DNA of 38,349 nucleotides from Pseudomonadales bacterium (GTDB lineage Bacteria; Pseudomonadota; Gammaproteobacteria; Pseudomonadales; Azotimanducaceae), in contig JAQWMV010000039.1 of the NCBI GenBank assembly GCA_029246605.1, positions 1 to 38,349 of the forward strand, written 5' to 3'. The notes beneath the pieces were generated by a model that was given only the letters and a program-made list of their open reading frames with translations, had not been told where the DNA came from and did not search any database. Shown here piece by piece: positions 1 through 6,714 of the stretch. Positions within the stretch are counted from its first letter, which is position 1. Every line of letters begins with the position of its first letter. The translations under genes were made by a program, and so were the position numbers.

Positions 1-420
1 GTTGAAACCCGGATGAACCGTGACTGGGTCGTCCCGGGGTTGGGCGATGCCGGTGCTCCCGTGTCTGTCATTATGGATTCTGGTTGGCCATCTTTCTTCT
101 TAAGTCACTGGGTCAGGGATGAAAAGAAGATCGAACTACCGGTGGCGATACATCGAATGACAGCACGCGCAGCGAAAGTGCTGGGACTTACTGATCGGGG
201 TATGCTGAAGATTGGTAAAAAGGCGGATATCAATCTTCTGGACATAAACAACGTTGAGGAGCGTCAACCAAGAGTCGTGCAGGACTTTCCCCACGGCAAG
301 AGTCGTTTGGTACAGGATTCGGCTGGATATCTGGCAACCATCGTCAATGGGCAGATAACACGTCGAGACAACGAATCAACAGGGGCACGATCAGGTCACA
401 TACTTCGATCCACTGACTAA
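1..420 (+). CDS. N-acyl-D-amino-acid deacylase family amidohydrolase, C-terminal part (cut by window edge)
   Basis: The frame is open from base 1 (VETR before the first Met at 13), so the gene begins left of the window. It matches the C-terminal 135 residues of the full-length amidohydrolase at 8275-9936, with about 91 of 135 identical by hand count, so the two are paralogues. The family (amidohydrolase 3, D-aminoacylase-like) hydrolyses N-acyl groups from D-amino acids or related amides using metal ions. The visible part holds the end of the metal-dependent hydrolase barrel (GLGDAGA) and the small beta-sandwich that closes these proteins (GKKADIN, YLATIVNGQI). One oddity: the motif reads GDAGAP here and GDAGAH in the paralogue, so a usually conserved His is replaced by Pro. 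The family call is firm; the substrate is unknown. Confidence 0.85.
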   Translation, partial: VETRMNRDWVVPGLGDAGAPVSVIMDSGWPSFFLSHWVRDEKKIELPVAIHRMTARAAKVLGLTDRGMLKIGKKADINLLDINNVEERQPRVVQDFPHGKSRLVQDSAGYLATIVNGQITRRDNESTGARSGHILRSTD

Positions 421-435
421 CAGAGGAACTGCACG

Positions 436-834
436 ATGGTTGAGAATCGTTTTGATGAACCAGATCTCACTGCAGCCGTAGAAAAAAATATCGGTCCTTA
501 CAGATTGGCGTTAGTTTATCGGACCGTCCGTACCGATGAAGGTCCTACCGTCCATGTGTTTGGTCCGGTTAATGGTGACGAGGAGGAAATTCTGCGTTTT
601 GACTGCTTCAGAGAAATGCCTCATTACCACTTGGGGTTTGGTTATCTGGAAAAACCTGTGATATCGATTGAGCAGAGCGACCCACTGGCCTGGGTGCTGT
701 CTGAGTTAAGTCGGCGATTTGACGAATATCTCGAGCTTTCTGAGGCCGGTAATGAGCTGCCCGAAGATTGGCGAAACACCAGCAATGTTATCACCCAAGA
801 GTTCGCCACGACTGCCAGCAACTGGTCTAGTTAA
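436..834 (+). CDS. hypothetical protein, 132 aa
   Basis: A small acidic soluble protein that I do not recognise. It starts at ATG 436 behind an AGAGGAA Shine-Dalgarno-like stretch at 421-427, and lies 15 bp downstream of the amidohydrolase fragment on the same strand, so the two may be cotranscribed. No signal peptide or membrane segment is visible. The middle of the protein has alternating hydrophobic residues and aromatic/His-rich turns (MPHYHLGFGY near residues 61-70), suggestive of a beta-rich fold, followed by a helical C-terminal third (residues 82-105). It ends 18 bp before the stop of the convergent zinc-ribbon gene. Coding is supported by the RBS and uninterrupted length, not by homology. 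Confidence 0.6.
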   Translation: MVENRFDEPDLTAAVEKNIGPYRLALVYRTVRTDEGPTVHVFGPVNGDEEEILRFDCFREMPHYHLGFGYLEKPVISIEQSDPLAWVLSELSRRFDEYLELSEAGNELPEDWRNTSNVITQEFATTASNWSS

Positions 835-851
835 TCCAAGGGATTTGAAGT

Positions 852-1253
852 TTATTGCAGTTGTCCACACACTCTGCAATGGACACCGTACACAAATGTC
901 ATCTCGTTGCAGTGCTTACACGGGTGAAATTGCTCAAAGCCACACTGTGGACACGCCGGGCTATCCGGGCTAATTTTTACAACACAATTTTGACAGAGTC
1001 CCTTTGCTATAAGCTTTGCGAGCTCTTTGTCATGTGAGAACAGTTTCTTTTGGAAAAGGTAGATGAGCATCATGGCTGCTGCGATAGCGATGGCAATGAC
1101 GAGGTAATGCCAGATCGCCACCAGGCCTATAGATTCCAGAAACCAGATAATGTGTTGCAATAACTTCTGCGGGATAACTTCGTACAGCAGTTCGCAAATT
1201 TTGATCAGCACTGGAATGAACACGACGATCAAAAGGTGTGATGACACCAGCAA
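852..1253 (-). CDS. membrane protein with C-terminal double zinc ribbon, probably 5'-truncated by a stop
   Basis: The open part (TTG 1253) encodes two membrane segments (about residues 5-25 and 43-68) followed by a cytoplasmic tail with four CxxC knuckles: CQNC and CPQC, then CKHC and CRVC. These make two treble-clef or rubredoxin-like zinc sites. No ATG exists in this stretch, and TTG 1253 has no ribosome binding site. Directly upstream in the same frame, after TGA 1263-1265, lies a short reading frame from ATG 1331 (MLFLLPLMLAFYYWNSIS), which looks like the missing first membrane segment and has AGG at a proper distance. I infer that the ancestral gene ran 1331 to 852 and now carries a TGA. 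The function is unknown. Confidence 0.5.
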   Translation of the reverse strand: MLVSSHLLIVVFIPVLIKICELLYEVIPQKLLQHIIWFLESIGLVAIWHYLVIAIAIAAAMMLIYLFQKKLFSHDKELAKLIAKGLCQNCVVKISPDSPACPQCGFEQFHPCKHCNEMTFVYGVHCRVCGQLQ

Positions 1254-1262
1254 TTGGAAAGG

Positions 1263-1337
1263 TCACGTCTTCGCTATACTGATTGAGTTCCAATAATAGA
1301 AAGCAAGCATCAGCGGCAGTAAGAAAAGCATTTCCAT
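1263..1337 (-). pseudogene. probable N-terminal fragment of the zinc-ribbon membrane protein
   Basis: This 24-codon frame (ATG 1337 or ATG 1331, stop TGA 1263-1265) encodes a strongly hydrophobic leader ending WNSISIAKT. It is in the same frame as the zinc-ribbon ORF that follows 9 bases later and would give that protein a first membrane segment. If TGA were CGA, one continuous protein of about 160 residues would result. It could instead be a free-standing leader peptide. The link is inferred from frame and hydrophobicity only. Confidence 0.35.
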
Positions 1338-1357
1338 GCCTAATTTTTTACCGGGTA

Positions 1358-1834
1358 TCAGAACGCCAGGTCGCGATATTCCTCTGCGAGGTTTTCTCGA
1401 TCATCGTTGGTCAATCTCTCAAGGTGTTCAAAGAGTCGGACCAGTTTTTCATCGTTAGCAAATGCTTCTCTTGTTTGATTCTCCTGTTCGATGAGAGTGT
1501 CGAGGCTGCTGATTGATTCTATGACTTCTCGTTGTAGGGTGGCTGTGCTGCTTTTCGAATCGACCTCAGGCAGCTTTGTTTCGTAGGCGCTCCTGACATT
1601 GTTGAGCTTTTTACGGGTTTGCCGCGCCTCTTGCTTGAAGCGGGTCATCGTCTTTATTTTGTCGGTAAGACTTCTGTCGTTCTTAATTTGATCAAAATGA
1701 TCCGTGATTATCTGGCAGGTCGGGTGCTGTCGTTCCATCACCCGGCCCCGGTTTCGCGGCTCACGATAGCTATTGGCAAGCTGGGCAATTCGATCGATCC
1801 GATTGGTGGCATTCCAGTTCTGAGAGGTCACCAC
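1358..1834 (-). CDS. hypothetical coiled-coil protein (possibly the C-terminal part of a broken gene)
   Basis: A charged, helical 158-residue protein. Residues 60-158 are rich in Glu, Lys, Arg and Gln with heptad-like spacing, so a coiled coil is likely. I recognise no family. The first possible start is GTG 1834, without a clear ribosome binding site. The frame is open further upstream for about 39 codons to TGA 1952, and these codons encode a plausible hydrophobic segment (LALDIFIIVSIFNGLAEH) containing no ATG, GTG or TTG. This suggests the true N-terminus lies beyond TGA 1952 and that the gene is interrupted. Codon use in the open part looks ordinary for the window. The antisense frame at 1619-1972 is judged a shadow. 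Confidence 0.45.
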   Translation of the reverse strand: MVTSQNWNATNRIDRIAQLANSYREPRNRGRVMERQHPTCQIITDHFDQIKNDRSLTDKIKTMTRFKQEARQTRKKLNNVRSAYETKLPEVDSKSSTATLQREVIESISSLDTLIEQENQTREAFANDEKLVRLFEHLERLTNDDRENLAEEYRDLAF

Positions 1835-1951
1835 ATCTCTACAATGCTGCGGAATATGCTCATCAGGTGTGGTGAGTTGGCGGGTATGTTCGGCAAGCCC
1901 GTTGAATATGGAGACGATAATAAAAATATCGAGTGCGAGGACCTCAGAGAA

Positions 1952-2135
1952 TCAATCGGGGGAGGAGAGTAACTGCCTAAGGTTTATCTCGCGCTCTTTT
2001 TGCTCTGCTATTACATTACGAGTGCAAATATAGACCAATGACCGAGCTAAACTGTGACCTACTTCATGTTTCTGACAAAAATTGGCATTTTTTAGTAGTT
2101 GGTACCAGGTTTCGACGATTCTGCTGCTCAGCCAC
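1952..2135 (-). pseudogene. possible 5' part of the coiled-coil gene, with an in-frame TGA and a frame shift
   Basis: A GTG at 2135-2133 overlaps the stop of the upstream membrane-protein gene in the arrangement GTGGCTGA, typical of coupled genes. Its frame (VAEQQNRRNLVPTTKK) dies after about 23 codons. Losing one A from the A6 run at about 2091-2096 would connect it to the frame ending at TGA 1952 (NANFCQKHEVGHSLARSL onward). That frame in turn is the one used by the coiled-coil ORF downstream. The reconstruction needs two lesions and is therefore tentative. Confidence 0.3.
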
Positions 2136-2493
2136 CGAAGTCTCTGAACCAGATTGAGATCAACTTGTTGGTCACGTAGATAGCCGCAATCATCGTGCTC
2201 AGAAACACCACCGCGATGATCCAGTACCAAGCGCGATGAAGCCTGCGTTTCAGCCGGCCAAAAAAAGACAGGGTCTCATCGCCTTTATCGGGTGCAGAAC
2301 GGAATGTTTCAATAAAGAAGTAAGTGCTCATCGCCGATAACACACCTACAAAACTTGGGATGAGGTATCGCTCGGTACTGGTGGATGCAAAAATAACATA
2401 CGCTGCGACGGAGAGGCACAAAAGACCAAACACAATTAGCGGTAAGCGGAGGATTCGTATCGTTTCGGCGATGTACCTAAGTTTATCGATCAT
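2128..2493 (-). CDS. small integral membrane protein, 121 aa
   Basis: An uncharacterised inner-membrane protein with three hydrophobic segments: about residues 16-36 (LPLIVFGLLCLSVAAYVIF), 43-64 and 91-111. Between the second and third lies a basic loop (RLKRRLHRA), expected on the cytoplasmic side. Start ATG 2493 lies 11 bp after the stop of the alpha/beta hydrolase gene on the same strand, so cotranscription is likely. The downstream reading frame begins inside its stop codon (GTGGCTGA). I recognise no family motif. It could be an accessory or anchor protein of the upstream esterase, but nothing beyond proximity shows that. Confidence 0.6.
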   Translation of the reverse strand: MIDKLRYIAETIRILRLPLIVFGLLCLSVAAYVIFASTSTERYLIPSFVGVLSAMSTYFFIETFRSAPDKGDETLSFFGRLKRRLHRAWYWIIAVVFLSTMIAAIYVTNKLISIWFRDFGG

Positions 2494-2504
2494 AGGTAAG
2501 TCGT

Positions 2505-3326
2505 TCAGGCGCCATCTTTTTCAAACTGCACCATATATTCAAAAACACGGGCCATATTGTCGCGGTTCTCAGAGATCACCAGGGAATGATCGCCCCCGGG
2601 GATTTCGATATATTCGTGCTGCATACCGAGTTCCTTCATACCTTCAACCCAGACGCGGGTGGACTCGACTAAGGCATCCTGGTCACCCTGCAGTACTACA
2701 ATGGGTAGATGAGCGAATTTCTTTAGGAGTTCTCGATGATCTTTGGACTGTGGCGCCGGTGCGGCGACGCCGAGTGCTGCCCAGATGTACGGATATTTTG
2801 CGGCAAGATGGTAGGTTCCACCTCCGCCCATGGAATGACCCCACAAATAGATGCGGTTGGCATTAATGTTGTAGTTGTCTCGAACCAGGGAAAGCACCTG
2901 CATAACGTCCTGTTCGCTTTGGCTGGCGTAGGGGTGTTCTTTCCTGGCACCATACCACGCAGATCGATTGTATCCGAGCGGCGTGACGACAATCACACCA
3001 TCACGCTCCGCAAGATCCAGAAAGCCTTCATACCCCATCAACCAATCGTATGTTCTGGTCAATCCATGCAGGGATATCATTAATGGCGATGGTACATCGG
3101 GGTTGTAGGTAGAGGGCACAAATAGCGCGTACGGCAGCGCCTCGCCATCGGAGAAGAAGTAACTATGATGCTGGACGCGTACATCGTCGATGGCGTTTTC
3201 GTTATCTTTAGGTGACCGTTCTGAATCCATATATATCCCCGGGAAGAAAGCGAATAACAGTGTGAGGAAAACAATGACCGTACTGGTGAGTCCTATCCAC
3301 TTGATCCTAGATGAAATATTGCTCAT
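2505..3326 (-). CDS. membrane-anchored or secreted alpha/beta hydrolase (PHB-depolymerase / S9-like esterase)
   Basis: A serine hydrolase of about 273 residues. I place the start at ATG 3326 (MSNISSRIKW) because it sits just before a hydrophobic signal-anchor (WIGLTSTVIVFLTLLFAFFPG). The frame is open upstream to 3374 but that part is not convincing. The fold markers are SLHGLTR (oxyanion HG), the nucleophile elbow GHSMGG, the acid in LQGDQDALV and the catalytic His in GGDHSLV, in the correct order for an alpha/beta hydrolase. The YALFVPSTY / PLMISLHG entry resembles the LpqC/poly(3-hydroxybutyrate) depolymerase and feruloyl-esterase-like group. The N-terminal anchor implies it acts in the periplasm. 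Its substrate is not determinable. A membrane-protein gene follows 11 bp downstream. Confidence 0.8.
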   Translation of the reverse strand: MSNISSRIKWIGLTSTVIVFLTLLFAFFPGIYMDSERSPKDNENAIDDVRVQHHSYFFSDGEALPYALFVPSTYNPDVPSPLMISLHGLTRTYDWLMGYEGFLDLAERDGVIVVTPLGYNRSAWYGARKEHPYASQSEQDVMQVLSLVRDNYNINANRIYLWGHSMGGGGTYHLAAKYPYIWAALGVAAPAPQSKDHRELLKKFAHLPIVVLQGDQDALVESTRVWVEGMKELGMQHEYIEIPGGDHSLVISENRDNMARVFEYMVQFEKDGA

Positions 3327-3453
3327 CGCCGTTATTACACATGAGTTAACGACATTCAGTCTAACGCATTGCACAACGCAATTTTACCCAAGTAGTGGAA
3401 CAAACCCCTGAGATTTGGCACAGTAGAACATCGAATGAAACTGGAATTTTTTC

Positions 3454-4253
3454 ATGAATGGAAAACTGATCGTTTCACACCTCGTTGTCGCAGTTCCCTG
3501 CATCGCCATTGGTTTTTGGCTAGGCAACGTGCAATCACCGCAAGATTCCTCAGTACGGCTGGAGCAGCAGCGCTTAAGCAAACAGCTCTATTAGGTGTCT
3601 CAAGAAAAATCAGGGTTAGAAAAGAAACTGGTTGCTGGCATTACTGATGATCTACCAGCTGCGCGGAATGAGTCCCCTGACAGCGATGGTGGCGATGTCG
3701 AGTCAAAAAAGACACAGAGAAACTAGCGAGTATGCAAAAGATGTTGCTGAACAACATCGAAAATGACACCAGAGACACCTATGCGGCTATGTTTGAACAG
3801 ATGCAGTTGAGTGAGGAAGAGCAGGAAGCATTTGTTAATGAATTTGTTGCGTACAACTCACATTGGATGGACAAACAGTATGACATCATGGGTGGTTCGT
3901 TTAGTCAGGCGGACCGTTCTGATGAACAGGAACAAGAGATTGAACAGCAAATGCGCGGTTTCCAGAAAGACATGAAAGAAGACCTGACGATGAGGATGAC
4001 TGATCATTTTGGCGATAAATTTGATCAATATGCACAGACAGTAGATACACGACAAAAGCTACAGAGGTTTGCCAAATCTTTTCGTGACCCTTTGGATAAC
4101 TATACACGCGAAGAAGTTATCAACATTATGGCGGATGAACAGTCAGCAATTCCAGTACCAGATTGGGAGTTTACGTTTGACCCTGAAAAACAGTTACAAC
4201 AACAAAGAACCTACGAAGCTCATGATAGAAATGTTAGGGTTACGTTTGGATAA
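3454..4253 (+). pseudogene. broken gene for an anchored coiled-coil protein; intact ORF 3732-4253 is its C-terminal part
   Basis: ATG 3454 begins a typical signal-anchor (MNGKLIVSHLVVAVPCIAIG) followed by a charged helix, then TAG 3592-3594. The next codon is GTG and the same frame stays open to 3726 (SQEKSGLEKKLVAG). An A6 run at 3705-3710 then marks a shift: with seven A the frame would run VESKKDTEKLASM straight into the ORF at 3732-4253. That ORF encodes 173 acidic, Glu/Gln-rich helical residues with no recognisable domain. I therefore read one ancestral protein of roughly 265 residues, interrupted by an amber codon and a -1 shift. The 3732 ORF could still be expressed alone, but it has no good ribosome binding site. 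Confidence 0.55.
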
Positions 4254-4285
4254 GAAAGAATAGAGACTGTTTAAGAATATTCACT

Positions 4286-5404
4286 ATGCCCGAAAAGAAA
4301 ACTGAAGAGCTCACCGATAGCGCAACTTATCGAAAGCATGCTGAACGTGCCAAGGCAGACAAGCCGCCCTCTCGCGCCTCGCCAATCGGTACAGTTGCAC
4401 GGTCGCGTGCACCTGGCTTGGTCAGCCGCAGCGAGATGCAGCGCCACATCTTGGCGCAGGATGAGAACCTTGTTCCGGGTCATTTCGGTACGGTGTATTA
4501 CAAACCGGTAACTGTTGGCAGCGTCGAATTGAAATTGGAACCGCTACAACCGAGTATTGGTACGTTAGTTCACGGTATCGATCTCGCAACAGACTTAGAT
4601 GACCCCAAGGTGGTGACTTTTTTGAGGGAGCTGTGGTTGGAACGACGAGTGATCATGTTCCGCGATCAAAATCATCTCACCCGGGCGCAAATGGTTCAGT
4701 TTGCAAAGCACTTTGGTGAAATTGGTGCAAGCCATGGTGAACGTGAACATATACCGAATTCACCCGCAGCCGTTAGCGCTCAGATTGAGGCGCCAGGTTT
4801 TCCGGATATGCTGTTGCTATCTTCAGATGCAGATGTGCCACATATCGCGGGCGGTTGGCATTGCGACGCAACCTGGCAGCCGCGCCCGCCAATGGGTTCC
4901 GTATTGTTGTGCCGAGAAGCGCCACCGGTCGGTGGCGATACCTGTTTTTGCGATTGTTACAGCATGTGGGATGGCTTAAGCGAAGCGACCAGGCAGCGCG
5001 TCGAGCACCTGGCAGCATTGCATGTCGGTGGCGTAATTCACCAAATGAATGGTGTCACACCGCAGGCGGTACATCCTGTTGCGAGGACTCACCCTGAGAC
5101 GGGGCGGACAACGCTCTACGTCCAACAGGGTTTTGTGAGGAGATTCGCAGAGGGGCATGACATACCAGAGGATGAGGAGAAGGCTCTGTTGCTGGAGATG
5201 AAAATGCAGCAAGGTCGTCCAGAGAATACGTGCCGTTTTAAATGGGAAGATGGTTCGATTGCCATGTGGGACAACCGGGCTGTTTTACATAGCGGTAGCG
5301 GTGACTTTTGGCCGCACCGGCGGATGATGGAACGGCTAACTATCCTGGATTTCGACGAATCACGTAGAACCCCATATTATTCACCCGGAAATACTGAAGT
5401 CTGA
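4286..5404 (+). CDS. TauD/TfdA-family Fe(II)/2-oxoglutarate dioxygenase
   Basis: A 372-residue non-haem iron oxygenase. The facial triad is visible as H192-x-D194 (GWHCDATW) and H335 (NRAVLHSG), with R350 at +15 from the distal His to bind the 2-oxoglutarate carboxylate, as in TauD. The signature VHGIDLATDL and VIMFRDQNHLT near residues 95-131 is standard. Family members hydroxylate taurine, 2,4-D, alkyl sulfates, carnitine precursors and other small molecules, and the sequence does not say which. The first 75 residues are a basic, Ser/Ala-rich extension that ordinary TauD (about 280 aa) lacks. The gene stands alone: a degraded gene ends 32 bp upstream and a convergent ATPase gene ends 10 bp downstream. 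Confidence 0.9.
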   Translation: MPEKKTEELTDSATYRKHAERAKADKPPSRASPIGTVARSRAPGLVSRSEMQRHILAQDENLVPGHFGTVYYKPVTVGSVELKLEPLQPSIGTLVHGIDLATDLDDPKVVTFLRELWLERRVIMFRDQNHLTRAQMVQFAKHFGEIGASHGEREHIPNSPAAVSAQIEAPGFPDMLLLSSDADVPHIAGGWHCDATWQPRPPMGSVLLCREAPPVGGDTCFCDCYSMWDGLSEATRQRVEHLAALHVGGVIHQMNGVTPQAVHPVARTHPETGRTTLYVQQGFVRRFAEGHDIPEDEEKALLLEMKMQQGRPENTCRFKWEDGSIAMWDNRAVLHSGSGDFWPHRRMMERLTILDFDESRRTPYYSPGNTEV

Positions 5405-5414
5405 TTGGTGGCGA

Positions 5415-6209
5415 CTACAGGTGCCGCAGATAACTTTCTGGATCGTTGAGGAAGGCTTTCGTGATCGCGACGTGTTCGACATCTTCCCAGGCTACAGGTT
5501 TTACCGGGTAGCTATCAAAGCTTAAAATTTCCGCACCGGGCAATGCCATTAGAATAGGTGAATGGGTGGCAATAATAAACTGGCACCCTTCGGTGATTCG
5601 CGCCTTCAGCAATGACAGTAAACTCAGTTGATGAATAGCAGACAGGGGCGTCTCTGGCTCGTCCATTAAGTACAAACCGTTTTCCAGAACCCGCTCGTTA
5701 AACATATGGATAAACCACTCACCGTGGGATCGGCTGTCCGGATCCTGGCCATAGCGACTCTCCAATGCCATACGCTGCCCGCGCACAGAGCCCATGGCGC
5801 GAGTTCGTCCTTCGCCGGTTAGGGTCTGATCAAAATGATCTTCCATCTCTTTAAGGTCTGCCATATTGTCTCTCACCCTCAAAGTGAAACCCATGGCATC
5901 TTCTGCACGGAAGAACATGCGGCGTTTTGGTTTCCTGGACTTAGTGAAAGTCAGATGTTTTGCCAGATGTTTGGCGGGCAGTAGTAATTCATCGAATTCT
6001 GCATCTTGGTGACCGATAGCAGGGCATTGCATACCGACCGCAATTGCTTCCAGCACCGTGGATTTACCACTGCCATTTTCACCGACCAGAAATGTAACCG
6101 GCACAGAAAAGTTCATCTTGTCCAGACTCTCGATGGCTGGCAATGTGAAAGGGAAATCATCGGGCAGCCCATCCGTTCTTTTAAAACCGATTGCACGCAG
6201 GTAGTTCAT
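5415..6209 (-). CDS. AAA-family ATPase (ABC/SMC-type P-loop, predicted ATP-binding protein)
   Basis: A 264-residue stand-alone ABC-type nucleotide-binding protein. It has Walker A GENGSGKST (residues 43-51), Walker B LYLMDEPE (179-186) and the H-loop ATHSP (H216). The segment between, rich in Arg and Met, stands where the signature helix would be. There is no membrane domain and no partner permease beside it, so it is not an importer ATPase. It resembles the bacterial AAA_15/AAA_21 and Rad50/SMC-like predicted ATPases whose role is usually unknown. The MAPEG gene ends 3 bp upstream on the same strand, so the two form an operon. No associated nuclease (OLD/TOPRIM) domain is present, which argues against a defence system. 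Confidence 0.85.
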   Translation of the reverse strand: MNYLRAIGFKRTDGLPDDFPFTLPAIESLDKMNFSVPVTFLVGENGSGKSTVLEAIAVGMQCPAIGHQDAEFDELLLPAKHLAKHLTFTKSRKPKRRMFFRAEDAMGFTLRVRDNMADLKEMEDHFDQTLTGEGRTRAMGSVRGQRMALESRYGQDPDSRSHGEWFIHMFNERVLENGLYLMDEPETPLSAIHQLSLLSLLKARITEGCQFIIATHSPILMALPGAEILSFDSYPVKPVAWEDVEHVAITKAFLNDPESYLRHL

Positions 6210-6212
6210 CGG

Positions 6213-6599
6213 CTAGATCATTCGGTAGATCACACCACCAATACTACCGAGCATCAATACCGCATTGGCGATATAGCCCATCAGAAAACCAACTGTTCTG
6301 GTTTTAGGGGCTTTGATGTAGCTTCTGTAATAGATCGGTCGGCCAATCACGAACAACATACCAATACCGGCCCCGATCATCGGGTCAACATAGGTTGAAA
6401 AAATCCAGAGTGCGGGTAAGAACACGATCAATTGTTCCACCGTGTTCTGTTGCACACGGAAGTAACGTTCCCACTCCGCATTACCAGTAGTAGCAGGCGC
6501 GGCAACTTCGTATCGCCCACGGGCCAAACCAACCTGGAACGTAAAAAACATATATTCAAGTATTGCGGCCAGGGTGACCAAAACAGGTAGCTCCATCAT
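6213..6599 (-). CDS. MAPEG-family integral membrane protein
   Basis: A 128-residue protein with four membrane helices and the family hallmark RVQQNTVEQLIVFLPALW (about residues 48-65), matching the RxxQxNxxE motif of bacterial MAPEG proteins (microsomal glutathione transferase / FLAP-like). Such proteins often bind glutathione or lipophilic peroxides, but enzymatic activity is not proven for most bacterial members. Two ATGs in a row lie behind GGAG. The second (6596) has the better spacing, so the protein may be one residue shorter. It is the first gene of a two-gene unit with the AAA ATPase. Confidence 0.88.
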   Translation of the reverse strand: MMELPVLVTLAAILEYMFFTFQVGLARGRYEVAAPATTGNAEWERYFRVQQNTVEQLIVFLPALWIFSTYVDPMIGAGIGMLFVIGRPIYYRSYIKAPKTRTVGFLMGYIANAVLMLGSIGGVIYRMI

Positions 6600-6639
6600 G
6601 CATCTCCAGCTGTTGTGTGAATTTTCATCAGAATAGCAC

Positions 6640-6653
6640 AGGCCATTTGGCCT
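6640..6653. promoter_or_regulatory. perfect inverted repeat AGGCCA-TT-TGGCCT in a divergent intergenic region
   Basis: A 14-bp palindrome lies between the MAPEG gene and the divergent ADP-ribosylglycohydrolase gene. Its size and location fit an operator for either promoter. No cognate regulator is encoded nearby. Confidence 0.3.
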
Positions 6654-6714
6654 ATGAAAAGCGCAGGTGACTTTCAGTATAGTAGAAATTCTCGATGACT
6701 ATCACAGGTAACAG

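Noticed and set aside
1619-1972. Plus-strand 117-codon ORF
   Set aside because: It overlaps the minus-strand coiled-coil gene, has no ribosome binding site and no protein-like motif, so it is treated as an antisense shadow.
2324-2866. Plus-strand 180-codon ORF
   Set aside because: It lies opposite the membrane protein and the alpha/beta hydrolase, whose motifs are clear. The composition is Arg/Pro-rich and random-looking.
5415-6599. AAA ATPase plus MAPEG protein as a defence system
   Set aside because: No nuclease, toxin or reverse transcriptase domain is linked, and neither gene shows a defence-type fusion. The ATPase alone is not enough.
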